This document shows, in pieces, positions 35,292-44,436 of a DNA stretch of 64,000 nucleotides. How positions within the stretch are numbered: position 1 is the first letter of the stretch; every line of letters starts with the position of its first letter. The stretch is taken from positions 1-64,000 of the forward strand of contig CAZXJI010000002.1 of assembly GCA_964640955.1 (NCBI GenBank), given 5' to 3'. This DNA comes from CAXXOK01 sp964640955. GTDB taxonomy: Bacteria; Bacillota; Clostridia; Christensenellales; Aristaeellaceae. The notes beneath the pieces are model-generated. The model did not search any database. It was not told where the DNA came from and saw nothing but the letters and a program-made list of their open reading frames with translations. The position numbers and the translations under genes are program-made.

Positions 35292-36668
35292 TCAGCCGTT
35301 CACAGCCTCGCCCCCGGCGAAGCCCTCGTAGCGGTTCGTCAGCGGGTCGGACGAATGCCGTAGGCGCACCGTGAACGTTTGGCCGCGGCCCTGCGCGAGC
35401 AGCATCTCCATGCCGCAGGGCGCGTCACCGGTCAGGTGGCAGCGTACCCGGAGCGCCCCAGGCGCGTAAAAGCCGCCGGATACCAGGCACGGCTCGCCCT
35501 GAAACACGCCCGGTTTGACGCGGCCGACGCCCCAGGCGAACCGGTGCGTTTCGCCGTCGTCCCACGTAAGCGACACGTCGCCGCCTTCCCCGAAGCGGAC
35601 GGAGCGCAGGCCCATGTCGTTGGGTTCCATACGATAAACCGGTGCGAAGGCGGCCGCGTACGCGGGCACGTCGGGCACCGCCGCCACCGCGAGCGCCGAA
35701 AGCGCCTGCGCGAGCTCCGCCTCCGCGCGGGCGTCGCTTTCGGTATCTTTCGCCTGCGCAATCTCCTCGTAAAACGCGTCGTAGATGCGCTGTACTCCGA
35801 AGGGCTCCAGCCGCGTGTCGGCGATCGTGCAAAGGATAATCCGCCTTTCGGGCAGGAAGACGGCCAGCTGCCCGCCCATGCCGTACATGGCGTAGCCGTT
35901 GCGCGTGCGCCAGAACTGGTAGCCGTAGCCCCAGCGTTCTTCGGGGTTGGGCTGGAAAGTCGTGTCGATCTGCTTCTCCGTCGCGCGGATCAGGTAGCTC
36001 GCCGGGAGGATGCCGCGCCCGCCGTCCAGAATCAGCTGCGCGCATTTGCCCAGGTCGCGCAGCGACAGCATGAGCCCCGTGCCGCCCTGGGGGACGCCTG
36101 AGGGATCGCGCAGCCAGCGCTTGTCGTCCGTCGCGCCGATGGGGTCGAACACCCGCCTTTGCAGGAAGGGAAGCAGCCCCTCGCCGGAAAGCTTTTGGCA
36201 CAGGGCGCCCAGCGCCTGCGAGGCGGAGGTGTCGTAGCTGAACACTGTGCCCGGCTCGTGCGTGGGCGCCTTCTGGAAGAACGGCGCCGTCCAGTCCCGG
36301 TCTTCAATCCCGTCGTAGGCGGTTTTGTCATGGCACGTGGCCATGCGCAGCAGGTCCCTGATCGTCATGCGCAAAAGCCTGGGGTCGGGGTTTTCCGGCA
36401 GATATTCGGGAAAGAAGCGCGCGACGGGGTCGCCGAGACTCAGCCTGCCCTCCGCTTCCAGAAGCCCCACGGCCAGCGACACCATGCTCTTGCTGACCGA
36501 GTACATGCGGTGGGGAACGCCCCTGCAAAAAGGCGTGTAGTAGCCTTCGGCGCGCACCGCCCCGTTTTGCCGAAGCTCGAAGCCGTGCAGGCACACGTCC
36601 TCGCGCGCCAGCCGCCGAACGAAGCCGATCACCGCTCCCGCGGGAATCCATTTACGGTCCGTCTCCAT
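35292..36668 (-). CDS. Serine hydrolase, beta-lactamase/class C esterase family
   Basis: A 458-residue protein with the class C beta-lactamase fold (COG1680). The nucleophile Ser57 and Lys60 are in YSVSKSM, the Tyr is in SYDTSAS (about 143), and a C-terminal beta domain follows. There is no signal peptide, so a cytoplasmic ester hydrolase, such as an acyl-sugar deacylase, is more likely than a true beta-lactamase. It starts on the last base of the GH43-ankyrin stop codon (TGATG overlap) and ends the minus-strand glycan operon. It converges with the MATE gene six bases away; no terminator is visible. Confidence 0.85.
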   Translation of the reverse strand: METDRKWIPAGAVIGFVRRLAREDVCLHGFELRQNGAVRAEGYYTPFCRGVPHRMYSVSKSMVSLAVGLLEAEGRLSLGDPVARFFPEYLPENPDPRLLRMTIRDLLRMATCHDKTAYDGIEDRDWTAPFFQKAPTHEPGTVFSYDTSASQALGALCQKLSGEGLLPFLQRRVFDPIGATDDKRWLRDPSGVPQGGTGLMLSLRDLGKCAQLILDGGRGILPASYLIRATEKQIDTTFQPNPEERWGYGYQFWRTRNGYAMYGMGGQLAVFLPERRIILCTIADTRLEPFGVQRIYDAFYEEIAQAKDTESDARAEAELAQALSALAVAAVPDVPAYAAAFAPVYRMEPNDMGLRSVRFGEGGDVSLTWDDGETHRFAWGVGRVKPGVFQGEPCLVSGGFYAPGALRVRCHLTGDAPCGMEMLLAQGRGQTFTVRLRHSSDPLTNRYEGFAGGEAVNG

Positions 36669-38554
36669 CAGCGTTCCTCCTTTTCCTCATACGAAAGCCG
36701 AGAAAAAACCACATCCGCGCCGTACAGCGCGTACACCCCCACGGTTGCGCCGGTAAAGCGCTTGCCCTGCGGAAACCCCTCGTCCGCCAGGTAGGTGACG
36801 CCCGTCAGCGCGCCCGCCGGCCGCCGTTCCCCGCCGCCGACGCGGCAGGCGAACGTCCGGCTGAAACCGTCGCCCTCGGCGATCAGGGTCAGCGCGTCTT
36901 CCGCCCGCAGTGCCAGCTCCGTCTCGGGGCCGGGCCGCCGCGCCTCCCCGATCTGCTCGGTGACGCGAAGAAAATACCGCCCGCCGCGCCACGCAAGGCC
37001 GAAGGTGATGTGCGTGCGCTCGTCATAGTAGCAGGTAAGCCCCGCTTCTCCTCCCTCCGGCAGGGCCGCGGGCGACCACGCTGCGGAGAAGGCGAAACGG
37101 AAGGCCGTCTGTCGCCGCACCATCACGCTTCGGCAGCGGATGTCGGTAAGCGGAAAACCGCTCCCCCTGAGGCGGATGCGGCCGTCTCGGTACGCCGCTT
37201 CGCCGTCCAGCGGCGCGCGGGGCGTCATCCACGGGTCGCCGTCGTCCGCAAAGGGCGCGGGCGCGAGACCCGTAGGCAGCGGTGCGAGCGCGGAGGGCCC
37301 CTGGCCGCCGTTCATCAGCGGCCAGCCGTCCGGCGTCCAGGTGAGCGCGTCCAGCGCCGTCTCCCGCCCCAGTAGCGTATAGCCGCCCGTCAGCACGCGC
37401 CCGCACAGGTAGAGTATAAACCATTCCCCGTGCCGGGTGCACACGGGCTTGCCGTGGCCGCAGCGCTGCAGAAGCGCCTTTTCGTCCCGTTGGCGGATCA
37501 GAGGATTGTAGGGGCTCGGGGTGTACGGCCCGTAAAGCGTCCGTGCCCGCGCGACGGTCTCCCGGTGCCCCATGCCCGTGCCGCCCTCCGCCAGAAACAG
37601 GTAGTAATACCCGTCCTTCTTCAGCAGGTGCGGCCCTTCCGGCGCCTTTTTGCAGTCCCCGTAGTAGAGCAGCGTGGTTTCGGACAGGCGTCCGGTCGCC
37701 GAAGCGTCCACCTCGAAGATGCGCGCGCCGCGGTTGAGCAGCATGTAGTGCCGTCCGTCGTCGTCGTGGAAAAGGGACGGGTCGATGCCGTCCTCCTCGA
37801 AAAAGACCGGTTTGGAATACGGCCCCTCCGGGCGCTCGGCCGTCACCACCATCTGCCTGCGACACACCGCCCCGCCGTCGTTCAGGCGGTACGTGGCGCA
37901 GATGTAGAAGCGTCTATCGCAGTAGGAGATATCCGGCGCCCAGTAGCCGCACCCGCTTGCAAGCCCGTTAAGCCCCGCCCATTCGGGGCGGGTCACGGCG
38001 TGCCCGACGATCCGCCAGTGTACCAGATCGCGGGAATGGGAAACCGGAATGCAGGGGAAATAGGTGAAGCTGGAGTTGACCATGTAGTAGTCGTCCCCGA
38101 CGCGCGCGACCGACGGATCGGGAAACATGCCGCGACGGACGGGATTCCGGTACATTTCTTCCAGCGGCGCGCCGACTACGCCCGCGAAGTAAGCCTCCAG
38201 CGCCGCATGGCGCAGCCTGCGCGCCGTGCGGTACGGGGTTTCCAGTTCGCGGTCGGGCGCGAGGGGGTTCATCCCGCCGCGCTCGATGAGGTAGCGGCAG
38301 CACTCCACGCTTCCGCTTTCGGCGGCGTAGTGCAGCAGGTTCCGCCCTTCCCGATCCGAGGTCGAGAGGCTCGCGCGGCTGTATTCCACAATGTAGCGGG
38401 CCAGCGGCAGATCGCCCGCGCGGCCCGCGTACAGGAACAGCGGCACCCCGGCTTCGTCCGCCCGCTCGATCCACTCCGGATGCGCGATCATCGTTTCCCG
38501 GACGCGCGCAAGGTCGGCGGCGACGAGGGCTTGTTTCAGATCGTTCTCATTCAC
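36668..38554 (-). CDS. GH43 glycosidase with N-terminal ankyrin repeats
   Basis: This 628-residue protein combines two modules. Residues 1-125 are about three ankyrin-like repeats (DEAGVPLFLYAGRAGDLPLA, then DREGRNLLHYAAESGSVECC, then ETPYRTARRLRHAALEAY). Residues 130-430 form a GH43 five-blade propeller: FPDPSV (base Asp), GIDPSLFHDDDG, and PEGPHLLKKDGYYYLFLAEGG (acid Glu), a pattern close to beta-xylosidases. A C-terminal beta-sandwich follows. The start is a GTG whose last two bases begin the stop of the upstream GH43 gene (GTGA), with GGAGG ahead; sequence beyond that GTG belongs to the upstream gene. Ankyrin repeats on a bacterial cytoplasmic glycosidase are unusual. Confidence 0.85.
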   Translation of the reverse strand: MNENDLKQALVAADLARVRETMIAHPEWIERADEAGVPLFLYAGRAGDLPLARYIVEYSRASLSTSDREGRNLLHYAAESGSVECCRYLIERGGMNPLAPDRELETPYRTARRLRHAALEAYFAGVVGAPLEEMYRNPVRRGMFPDPSVARVGDDYYMVNSSFTYFPCIPVSHSRDLVHWRIVGHAVTRPEWAGLNGLASGCGYWAPDISYCDRRFYICATYRLNDGGAVCRRQMVVTAERPEGPYSKPVFFEEDGIDPSLFHDDDGRHYMLLNRGARIFEVDASATGRLSETTLLYYGDCKKAPEGPHLLKKDGYYYLFLAEGGTGMGHRETVARARTLYGPYTPSPYNPLIRQRDEKALLQRCGHGKPVCTRHGEWFILYLCGRVLTGGYTLLGRETALDALTWTPDGWPLMNGGQGPSALAPLPTGLAPAPFADDGDPWMTPRAPLDGEAAYRDGRIRLRGSGFPLTDIRCRSVMVRRQTAFRFAFSAAWSPAALPEGGEAGLTCYYDERTHITFGLAWRGGRYFLRVTEQIGEARRPGPETELALRAEDALTLIAEGDGFSRTFACRVGGGERRPAGALTGVTYLADEGFPQGKRFTGATVGVYALYGADVVFSRLSYEEKEER

Positions 38555-40179
38555 GGTTCGCCGTCCTCCTTCTCCGCTCCGCGCGGGGTTATGGTCGCGG
38601 AAACCCGGTAATCGGAAAAATCCCCGTGCCCGTATGCTGCCTCCGATGCGGCGAACGGCAGGGCGAACAGCCCGACCTTCGCCCCCACCCACGTGTCGCG
38701 CGTCGGGACAAACGGCGGGGAGAAGGGCGCGAACGGCGCGCCGTTCACCGCGGCGGAAAAGACCGCCGTGGCGCTGTCATCCCCGGTCGGCACGAATTCC
38801 ATTTTCAGTCGCACCGCGGCCGCTCCTTCCGGCAACGGCCGTTCCTCCCGCACGGTTTCGGCGCGCGTTTCGCCGTTTCCTTTGGAGAACACATAGCAAA
38901 GCGAAGTCCGCGTGCCGTTTTCAGTGCGGGTTTTGCGCACGGCGAGATACGCGTACTGCCCGCCGATCAGCGCGAGGCCGGCCTGCCCGCCCGCCCGCAG
39001 GCCGGAAAAATCCAGCTTCACGGAGGCGGTGAAGGCGGGGCACACCACCTTCTGCACAAGCGTCCGGGAGGCACGCCATAGCAACGGCGGCCTGCCCTCG
39101 GTCGGAGGCCCGCAAGACAGGCGTAAAACGCCTCTTTTTGCGTCCAGCGCATAAAAGGACGCGTCCCATTCGCCCATGAACTGCCACTGCGGGGCCAGTT
39201 CCGGGCTGCAGAAATCGTCGGACGCCCGCAGGGACAGCGGGGCGGACGGCCGGTCGGTTTTCGGCTTTACATGCGTAAGGCAGGGTTCGCCGCAGGCCGG
39301 ATCATCCGACGGAACGCCGATCACCGGCCAGCCGTCGGCAAGCCAGCGCATCGGCTGCAGGTGGACGACCCGCCCGTACACCCCGCGCTGCTGGAAATGT
39401 AAAAACCAGTGTTCCCCAAAAGGCGTTTCGACCCACGCGCCCTGATGCGGACCGTTGACGGTGGTGCGCCCCTGCCGCATCACCACGCGCTCCTCGAAGG
39501 GCCCCAGCACGCTCCTGCCGCGCAGCACCGTCTGCCAGCCGTTTTCCACGCCCCCCGCCGGCGCGAAAACGTACACGTATCCGCCGCGGCGGTACGCCTT
39601 GGGGCCCTCGATGGTCGGCTGCGTCAAAAGCCCATTGTAAATCAGCCTGTCCGGGCCCGTGGCGCGCGTGCCTTCGGCGTCCATGGGAAACGCGCCCAGA
39701 AAGCTCTTGATACCGATGCGGCTGCGCGCGTAGGCGTGCACCACCCAGGCCCCGCCGTCCTCATTCCAGAAGGGGCAGGGGTCGATCAGCCCCTTGGCGG
39801 AAAGCAGGCGCACGGGCGGCTCCCACGGGCCCAGCGGGTCGGCGGCACGGACGCGGTACACGCCCTCGTCCGGCATGGCGTAGAAAATGTAAAAAAAGCC
39901 CCCGTGCCGGCGTATCGCGGGCGCCCACACGCCGCGCGCGTGCTGCGGCGCGAGGCGGTAGCTTTCTTCCCCGATGTGCGGCAGGGCGTAATGGACCAGC
40001 GTCCAGTTGACCAGATCGTCGGACACGAGTACGGGCAGCCCCGGCAGCGCGTTGAACGACGAGGCGGTCATGTAATAGCGCCCGTCCGCGCAGATGACGT
40101 CGGGATCGGAATAATCCGCGAACAGCACGGGGTTTATATACCGGCCGTCGCCCGTGTCGCCAAACCATAGTCGATCCAT
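38551..40179 (-). CDS. GH43 glycosidase (beta-xylosidase/arabinofuranosidase type)
   Basis: This 542-residue cytoplasmic enzyme has a GH43 propeller at residues 10-320. NPVLFADYSDPDV carries the base Asp, GLIDPCPFWNEDG the pKa-modulating Asp, and TIEGPKAYRR the acid Glu. HFQQRGVYGRVVHLQPM and the C-terminal concanavalin-like sandwich match the GH43_12 subgroup known from xylosidases and arabinofuranosidases. It begins six bases downstream of the esterase gene and is coupled to the ankyrin-GH43 gene by a GTGA overlap. Expected role: trimming imported arabinoxylan or pectic side-chain fragments. Confidence 0.92.
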   Translation of the reverse strand: MDRLWFGDTGDGRYINPVLFADYSDPDVICADGRYYMTASSFNALPGLPVLVSDDLVNWTLVHYALPHIGEESYRLAPQHARGVWAPAIRRHGGFFYIFYAMPDEGVYRVRAADPLGPWEPPVRLLSAKGLIDPCPFWNEDGGAWVVHAYARSRIGIKSFLGAFPMDAEGTRATGPDRLIYNGLLTQPTIEGPKAYRRGGYVYVFAPAGGVENGWQTVLRGRSVLGPFEERVVMRQGRTTVNGPHQGAWVETPFGEHWFLHFQQRGVYGRVVHLQPMRWLADGWPVIGVPSDDPACGEPCLTHVKPKTDRPSAPLSLRASDDFCSPELAPQWQFMGEWDASFYALDAKRGVLRLSCGPPTEGRPPLLWRASRTLVQKVVCPAFTASVKLDFSGLRAGGQAGLALIGGQYAYLAVRKTRTENGTRTSLCYVFSKGNGETRAETVREERPLPEGAAAVRLKMEFVPTGDDSATAVFSAAVNGAPFAPFSPPFVPTRDTWVGAKVGLFALPFAASEAAYGHGDFSDYRVSATITPRGAEKEDGEP

Positions 40180-40185
40180 GTTCGT

Positions 40186-40881
40186 TCAGGCCTCGTTCAG
40201 GGTTTGGGCATATTCCGCCAGCAGCAGCGCCGCGTACGGGCCGCCCAGCGCGAACAGCCCCCGCGCGACGAGCCCGGCAAACGCCACCGCGCCCGCGCAG
40301 CACAGGTGCGTATCGTCGGCAAGCCCCTGTGGGAAATGCGGATACTTGCCGGGCGGAACATGCAAAAACCACTCCGCGCTGCCCTCGCCTTTTTGCCGGA
40401 TCGCCTCCGTGCTGGCTTCATACAGGTCGATCAGCGGCACGGCCAGCCGCGCCGCGGTCCTTCGCACGGCTTCGGCGTAGGTGGCGTGCGTCTCCTCCGT
40501 GATCTCGCCGTACCTGCGCCGCGCCAGCGGCGTAATGAGCACCGGCAGCGCACCCCGGTTGCGCGCGGCGTTCACGAAGCGCTCCAGATTGGCCGGAAAC
40601 TCGCCGTCCACATCGGCGTAGCGGGCCGGGTCGGCGATCTTCTCGTCGTTGTGGCCGAACTGGATGAACAGGAAATCCCCTTCGCGGATCCGGTCGTAGA
40701 TCGCGGCCAGCCGCCCCTCGTCGATAAAGCTTTTCGTGCTGCGCCCGTTCTCGGCGTGGTTTTCCACCGTAACGCCGGGCTTTAAATACCATTCCATCGC
40801 CTGAGCGATGCCCGTCTGCGGGTAGGTCAGGATGGTGTTGCGTTTCACGGTGGAGTCGCCGGCCCAAAAGACGATGCCCAT
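40186..40881 (-). CDS. SGNH esterase, rhamnogalacturonan acetylesterase-like (CE12)
   Basis: This 231-residue SGNH hydrolase has block I GDSTVK (Ser nucleophile), block III FGHNDEK and block V DDTHLC (Asp and His). The order, spacing and the ENHAENGRSTKSF segment match rhamnogalacturonan acetylesterases such as YesT. There is no signal peptide. It sits between the LplC permease (two bases away) and the GH43 genes, so it likely removes acetyl groups from imported pectin or xylan oligosaccharides. Confidence 0.88.
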   Translation of the reverse strand: MGIVFWAGDSTVKRNTILTYPQTGIAQAMEWYLKPGVTVENHAENGRSTKSFIDEGRLAAIYDRIREGDFLFIQFGHNDEKIADPARYADVDGEFPANLERFVNAARNRGALPVLITPLARRRYGEITEETHATYAEAVRRTAARLAVPLIDLYEASTEAIRQKGEGSAEWFLHVPPGKYPHFPQGLADDTHLCCAGAVAFAGLVARGLFALGGPYAALLLAEYAQTLNEA

Positions 40882-40883
40882 GC

Positions 40884-41765
40884 CTACTCCTTCACGGCGC
40901 CCAGGTTGATGCCCGTTACGAAGAAACGCTGCAGGAACGGATAGAGGATCATGAACGGGATAATCGCCACGATAACCGCGGCGTTCTGCACGGTGTTCTC
41001 CACCGCGCCGTTGTTGGCCTGGGGCAGGTCGGAGCCCATCATGATCGATCTCAGCTTCATCTGGAAATTATAGAGCAGTTCCTTGGTGATGTACAGCTTG
41101 TAATTGGTGTAATCGTTCCAGTAGGCGACCGCGAACATCAGCCCGATGGACGCCAGCGCCGCCTTGGAAAGGGGCAGCACGATGCGCAGGAACGTCTGCA
41201 TGGGGGTGCAGCCGTCCAGCGTGGCGGATTCGAACAGGCTTTTGGGGATGCCCTCGAAGAAATTGCGCATCAATACGAGGTTGTACACGTTGATGGCGGG
41301 CAGCAGGATGACCGACCACAGGGTGTTGGTCAGCCCCAGCTTGCGCAGCACGATGTACGTGGGGATCATGCCGCCCTGGAAGATCATCGTGAAAAGCAGG
41401 ATAAAGGCGAGCAGGCCGCGGCCGGGCATATCCTCCTGGATCAGGACGTAGGCGCCCAGGGTGGAAAGCAAAAGCCCGATCAGCGTGCCGGACACGGTCG
41501 TAATGACGGAATTGATGAGCGGAATGTAAAGCGACCGGTTGGTGAACACCGAGGTGTAGCCTGCGAAGCCGAACTTCTCCGGGAACAGCTTCATGCCGTA
41601 GCCGGTGGTCAGGTCGAGGGAGTCCACCAGCACCTTCCACAGGGGAATGAGGATGAACAGGCAGAACAGAATGAAGAACAATCCGTTTAAAATGGTGAAA
41701 AGGCCGAATTTCTTGCCGCCGACGTGGCGGCCGCGGGCGTTTGTCGCCGTATACGCAGTTTTCAT
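40884..41765 (-). CDS. ABC permease, LplC-like
   Basis: A 293-residue permease with six helices. KFGLFTILNGLFFILFCLFILIPLW and the segment GMKLFPEKFGFAGY are typical of LplC/YtcP. The EAA loop reads LFESATLDGCTPMQTFLRIV, and the ending FVTGINLGAVKE is diagnostic. It partners 41783-42724 and the binding protein at 42857-44356 in a system for complex oligosaccharides. The ATPase is not local. Confidence 0.94.
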   Translation of the reverse strand: MKTAYTATNARGRHVGGKKFGLFTILNGLFFILFCLFILIPLWKVLVDSLDLTTGYGMKLFPEKFGFAGYTSVFTNRSLYIPLINSVITTVSGTLIGLLLSTLGAYVLIQEDMPGRGLLAFILLFTMIFQGGMIPTYIVLRKLGLTNTLWSVILLPAINVYNLVLMRNFFEGIPKSLFESATLDGCTPMQTFLRIVLPLSKAALASIGLMFAVAYWNDYTNYKLYITKELLYNFQMKLRSIMMGSDLPQANNGAVENTVQNAAVIVAIIPFMILYPFLQRFFVTGINLGAVKE

Positions 41766-41782
41766 GGGTTCATCCTCCTTTC

Positions 41783-42724
41783 CTACACGATGCCTCTGCC
41801 GCGTACTCTTTTACTGGCGTAGTTGCAGATCAGCACCAGCAGCATCCCCACGATCGACTTGAAAAGCCCGATGGCCGTGGTGTAGCCGTAATCCGGTATG
41901 CCGCCGCTATTGAACGTCTGGTAGTAGATATAGGTTTGCAGCACCTGCGCCTTGTCCATCACCGCGTCGTTTTGCAGCACGAAGGCGGACTCGAACAGGT
42001 TCATGACCTTGGCGAGGTTCAGGATGAGCACCGTTAGAATCGTCGCCGAAAGCGCGGGCAAAGTGATGTAGGCCATCTTCTTCCAGCGTCCCGCGCCGTC
42101 GATGGACGCGGCCTCGTACACGCCGGGGTCGATGGCGCTGAGCGCCGCCATGAAGATGACGGTTCCCCAGCCCGTGTCCTTCCAGATGTTGATGAGGTAA
42201 TAGGTGGGCGTCCACCACTGCGAGGTGCCCAGGAAATAGATGCTTTTATCGATGATGCCGAGCTTGAGGAGCACCTGGTTCAGAAGCCCCGCCGTCGTCG
42301 GCGAAAACAGCATCTGGAATACGGAGGCCGCGACCACCCACGAGAGGAAATGCGGCAGGTAGATAATCGTCTGCGCGAGTTTTTTTACCCGCAGGTTGGC
42401 CATTTCGTGCAAAAGCAGCGAAATGCCGACCGCCATGCCGGTGTTCAGCAAGAGTTTGACGATGCTCAGCTTGAGCGTGTTGTAGAAGGCCGACCAGAAA
42501 TTGGGCAGCGAGAACAGCCGCTGAAAGTTTTTGAGTCCCACGAAAACGGGATCCTTGATAAGGTTGTACTTGGTGAAGGCAAACCGGATGCCGGCCATCG
42601 GCGTGTAGTAAAACACGATCACGAAAACCAGCACCGGCACGAACAAGAGGTAAAACCACTTGTATTTCAGGATCCGGGTTTTCAGCGGCGTTTTGCGAAT
42701 CTTGATCTTCGACGCGTTTTCCAT
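41783..42724 (-). CDS. ABC permease, LplB-like
   Basis: A 313-residue permease with six helices. YKWFYLLFVPVLVFVIVFYY and PMAGIRFAFTKYN are LplB/YteP hallmarks, and the EAA loop reads VYEAASIDGAGRWKKMAYIT. It follows the binding-protein gene after a spacer with two stem-loops, and GGAGGAGGG precedes its ATG. It forms the membrane channel with the LplC-like subunit. Confidence 0.94.
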   Translation of the reverse strand: MENASKIKIRKTPLKTRILKYKWFYLLFVPVLVFVIVFYYTPMAGIRFAFTKYNLIKDPVFVGLKNFQRLFSLPNFWSAFYNTLKLSIVKLLLNTGMAVGISLLLHEMANLRVKKLAQTIIYLPHFLSWVVAASVFQMLFSPTTAGLLNQVLLKLGIIDKSIYFLGTSQWWTPTYYLINIWKDTGWGTVIFMAALSAIDPGVYEAASIDGAGRWKKMAYITLPALSATILTVLILNLAKVMNLFESAFVLQNDAVMDKAQVLQTYIYYQTFNSGGIPDYGYTTAIGLFKSIVGMLLVLICNYASKRVRGRGIV

Positions 42725-42762
42725 GCCGTCCCTCCTCCGTGTGCAAACGAGCCCCCGGATGA

Positions 42763-42798
42763 GGAGCGGCCGTCCCGTAAACCCGAGACGACCGCTCC
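42763..42798 (-). other. Intercistronic stem-loop after binding-protein gene
   Basis: GGAGCGGCCGTC (42763-42774) and GACGACCGCTCC (42787-42798) pair over twelve positions with one wobble. A second hairpin, CCCCGGCC/GGACCGGGG, lies at about 42820-42844. No T tract follows. The pair lies between the binding-protein stop and lplB, as in the two other importers in this window. Confidence 0.6.
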
Positions 42799-42856
42799 TT
42801 TGCCGGGAAGTTCAGCCGTACCCCGGCCTTTTGCCGGACCGGGGCGGGCGCCTGGA

Positions 42857-44356
42857 TCAGTTCAGGGCGTTGAGGGAATCGACGATGGTGTTGGACCAGC
42901 CCAGGCCGCCGTCGGTCTCGAACTTGGCCATCGCTTCCTCGTAGGTCATTTCGCCCATGGCCACCTTGGCGATCAGCTCGTTTTTAAGCGTGGTCAGGTC
43001 GCCGTTGTACATGGTCATCTCGTCGGTGGTGGGAACGATCTTGGCCATCTTGGAGTTGTCGTTGAAGATCTGGGAGGAGAGCTTGGCTTCGGCCTTCACG
43101 GAATCCTCCATGGGATCGTAGTAGCCTTCGGCGAACGTCGCCAGGGAGAGCATCGGGTCGATGTGGTTCTTGGTGTAGGCGGTGCCGGCCTTCTCCAGGT
43201 TCTCCAGCATGTGGAACTGGCCTTCCTCGTAGGTTACGCCCAGCACGGTCTCGGCCGCGGTGCTCCAGTGCGTGCCTTCCACGCCGTAGGTCCACAGCAT
43301 CTGCATGTCGCCGCCGTCCAGCATCGTGTCGATGAAGTATTTAAACACGCCTTCGGGATTCTCGCACGCGGTGGTGATGCACCAGACCGGCGGGACGCGG
43401 TCGTAATACGCGCCGACTTCCTCGATGGGCGCCAGGGCGACCAGTTCGCCGTCGTGGCCGTTGGCCTCGAGGTTGGTCTTGAGGTTGGTGGCCCAGGTGC
43501 CGGCCCAGTAGGTGAAGATGCCGGTGGTATCGTCGTAGAACTTGTTGCGGCAGTCCTTGGTGCCGTTGGTGAGCGTGGTGGGATCGATGTAGCCCTTGGC
43601 GTACGCGTCCGCCAGGCGCTCCAGCGCGCCCTGCATCGCCGGCTGGGTAAAGCCGTCGACCCAGCTGCCGTCGTCCTGCTGGATGAAGAAGGGATACGCG
43701 TCCTGATAGAAGTTGGGCAGGTAGTTGACGAAGGGCGCCTCGGAACCCACGAAGCCCGCGGCCGCCAGGGCGTAGGTGTCGGCTTCGCCGTCGCCGTCGG
43801 GATCCTGGTTAACGAACGCGTCGCAAACCGCAAGGAATTCCTCGTAGTTGGTGGGCGCTTCCAGGCCGACCGCGTCCAGCCACGCCTGCTTGATGTAGGT
43901 GAGGCAGCCGTTGCCGCGGGTGGGCGCGAAGCCGTAGAGGCTGCCGTTGATCTTCAGCCCGTCGAACACCTTGTCGCCGGTGAAGCGGCCGGAATTCTTG
44001 GTGTCGCTGTTTTCCCAGGCGTCCGTCATGTCCCACAGCACGCCCTCGGCGGCGTAGGAAGAGTAATAAGTGGAAGACATGATGAGCACGTCGGGCCAGT
44101 CGCCGGAGGCGATCTGCTGCTGCATAACGTCGTAGTACGCGTCGTGGTCCGGCTGGATGATCTCCAGATCGATGCCGGTCAGCTCTTCCCAGCGGGCCTC
44201 GAACGCGTCGCGGCCGTTGGTGGAGGTAACGAGGGTGGCGTCGACCATGATGGTGATTTTGTCGGGTTTCACTACCTCGTCCGCGGCGAGGGAGGTGACG
44301 GTGGTAAGGGAGAGAACCATGACCAGCGCCAGGGTGAAGGCAAGCAGTTTCTTCAT
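42857..44356 (-). CDS. LplA-like oligosaccharide-binding protein
   Basis: A 499-residue solute-binding protein. A Sec signal peptide (MKKLLAFTLAL to SLAADE) is cleaved near residue 25; there is no cysteine at the cleavage site. The mature part has NGRDAFEARWEELTGIDL and SGDWPDVLIMSSTYYSS, typical of LplA/YtcQ proteins. The ATG at 44356 or the one at 44368 is preferred. More distant in-frame starts lie upstream of the promoter at 44437-44466. It supplies substrate to the LplBC permeases and is first in the glycan operon ending at 35292. Confidence 0.9.
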   Translation of the reverse strand: MKKLLAFTLALVMVLSLTTVTSLAADEVVKPDKITIMVDATLVTSTNGRDAFEARWEELTGIDLEIIQPDHDAYYDVMQQQIASGDWPDVLIMSSTYYSSYAAEGVLWDMTDAWENSDTKNSGRFTGDKVFDGLKINGSLYGFAPTRGNGCLTYIKQAWLDAVGLEAPTNYEEFLAVCDAFVNQDPDGDGEADTYALAAAGFVGSEAPFVNYLPNFYQDAYPFFIQQDDGSWVDGFTQPAMQGALERLADAYAKGYIDPTTLTNGTKDCRNKFYDDTTGIFTYWAGTWATNLKTNLEANGHDGELVALAPIEEVGAYYDRVPPVWCITTACENPEGVFKYFIDTMLDGGDMQMLWTYGVEGTHWSTAAETVLGVTYEEGQFHMLENLEKAGTAYTKNHIDPMLSLATFAEGYYDPMEDSVKAEAKLSSQIFNDNSKMAKIVPTTDEMTMYNGDLTTLKNELIAKVAMGEMTYEEAMAKFETDGGLGWSNTIVDSLNALN

Positions 44357-44436
44357 TTGTTTGACCATCCTTTCTGAATTCGCCATGTATGCCTTTTCAT
44401 ATCGGGCCGCCTTGAAGCGTGTCCTGAAGTGATTTG

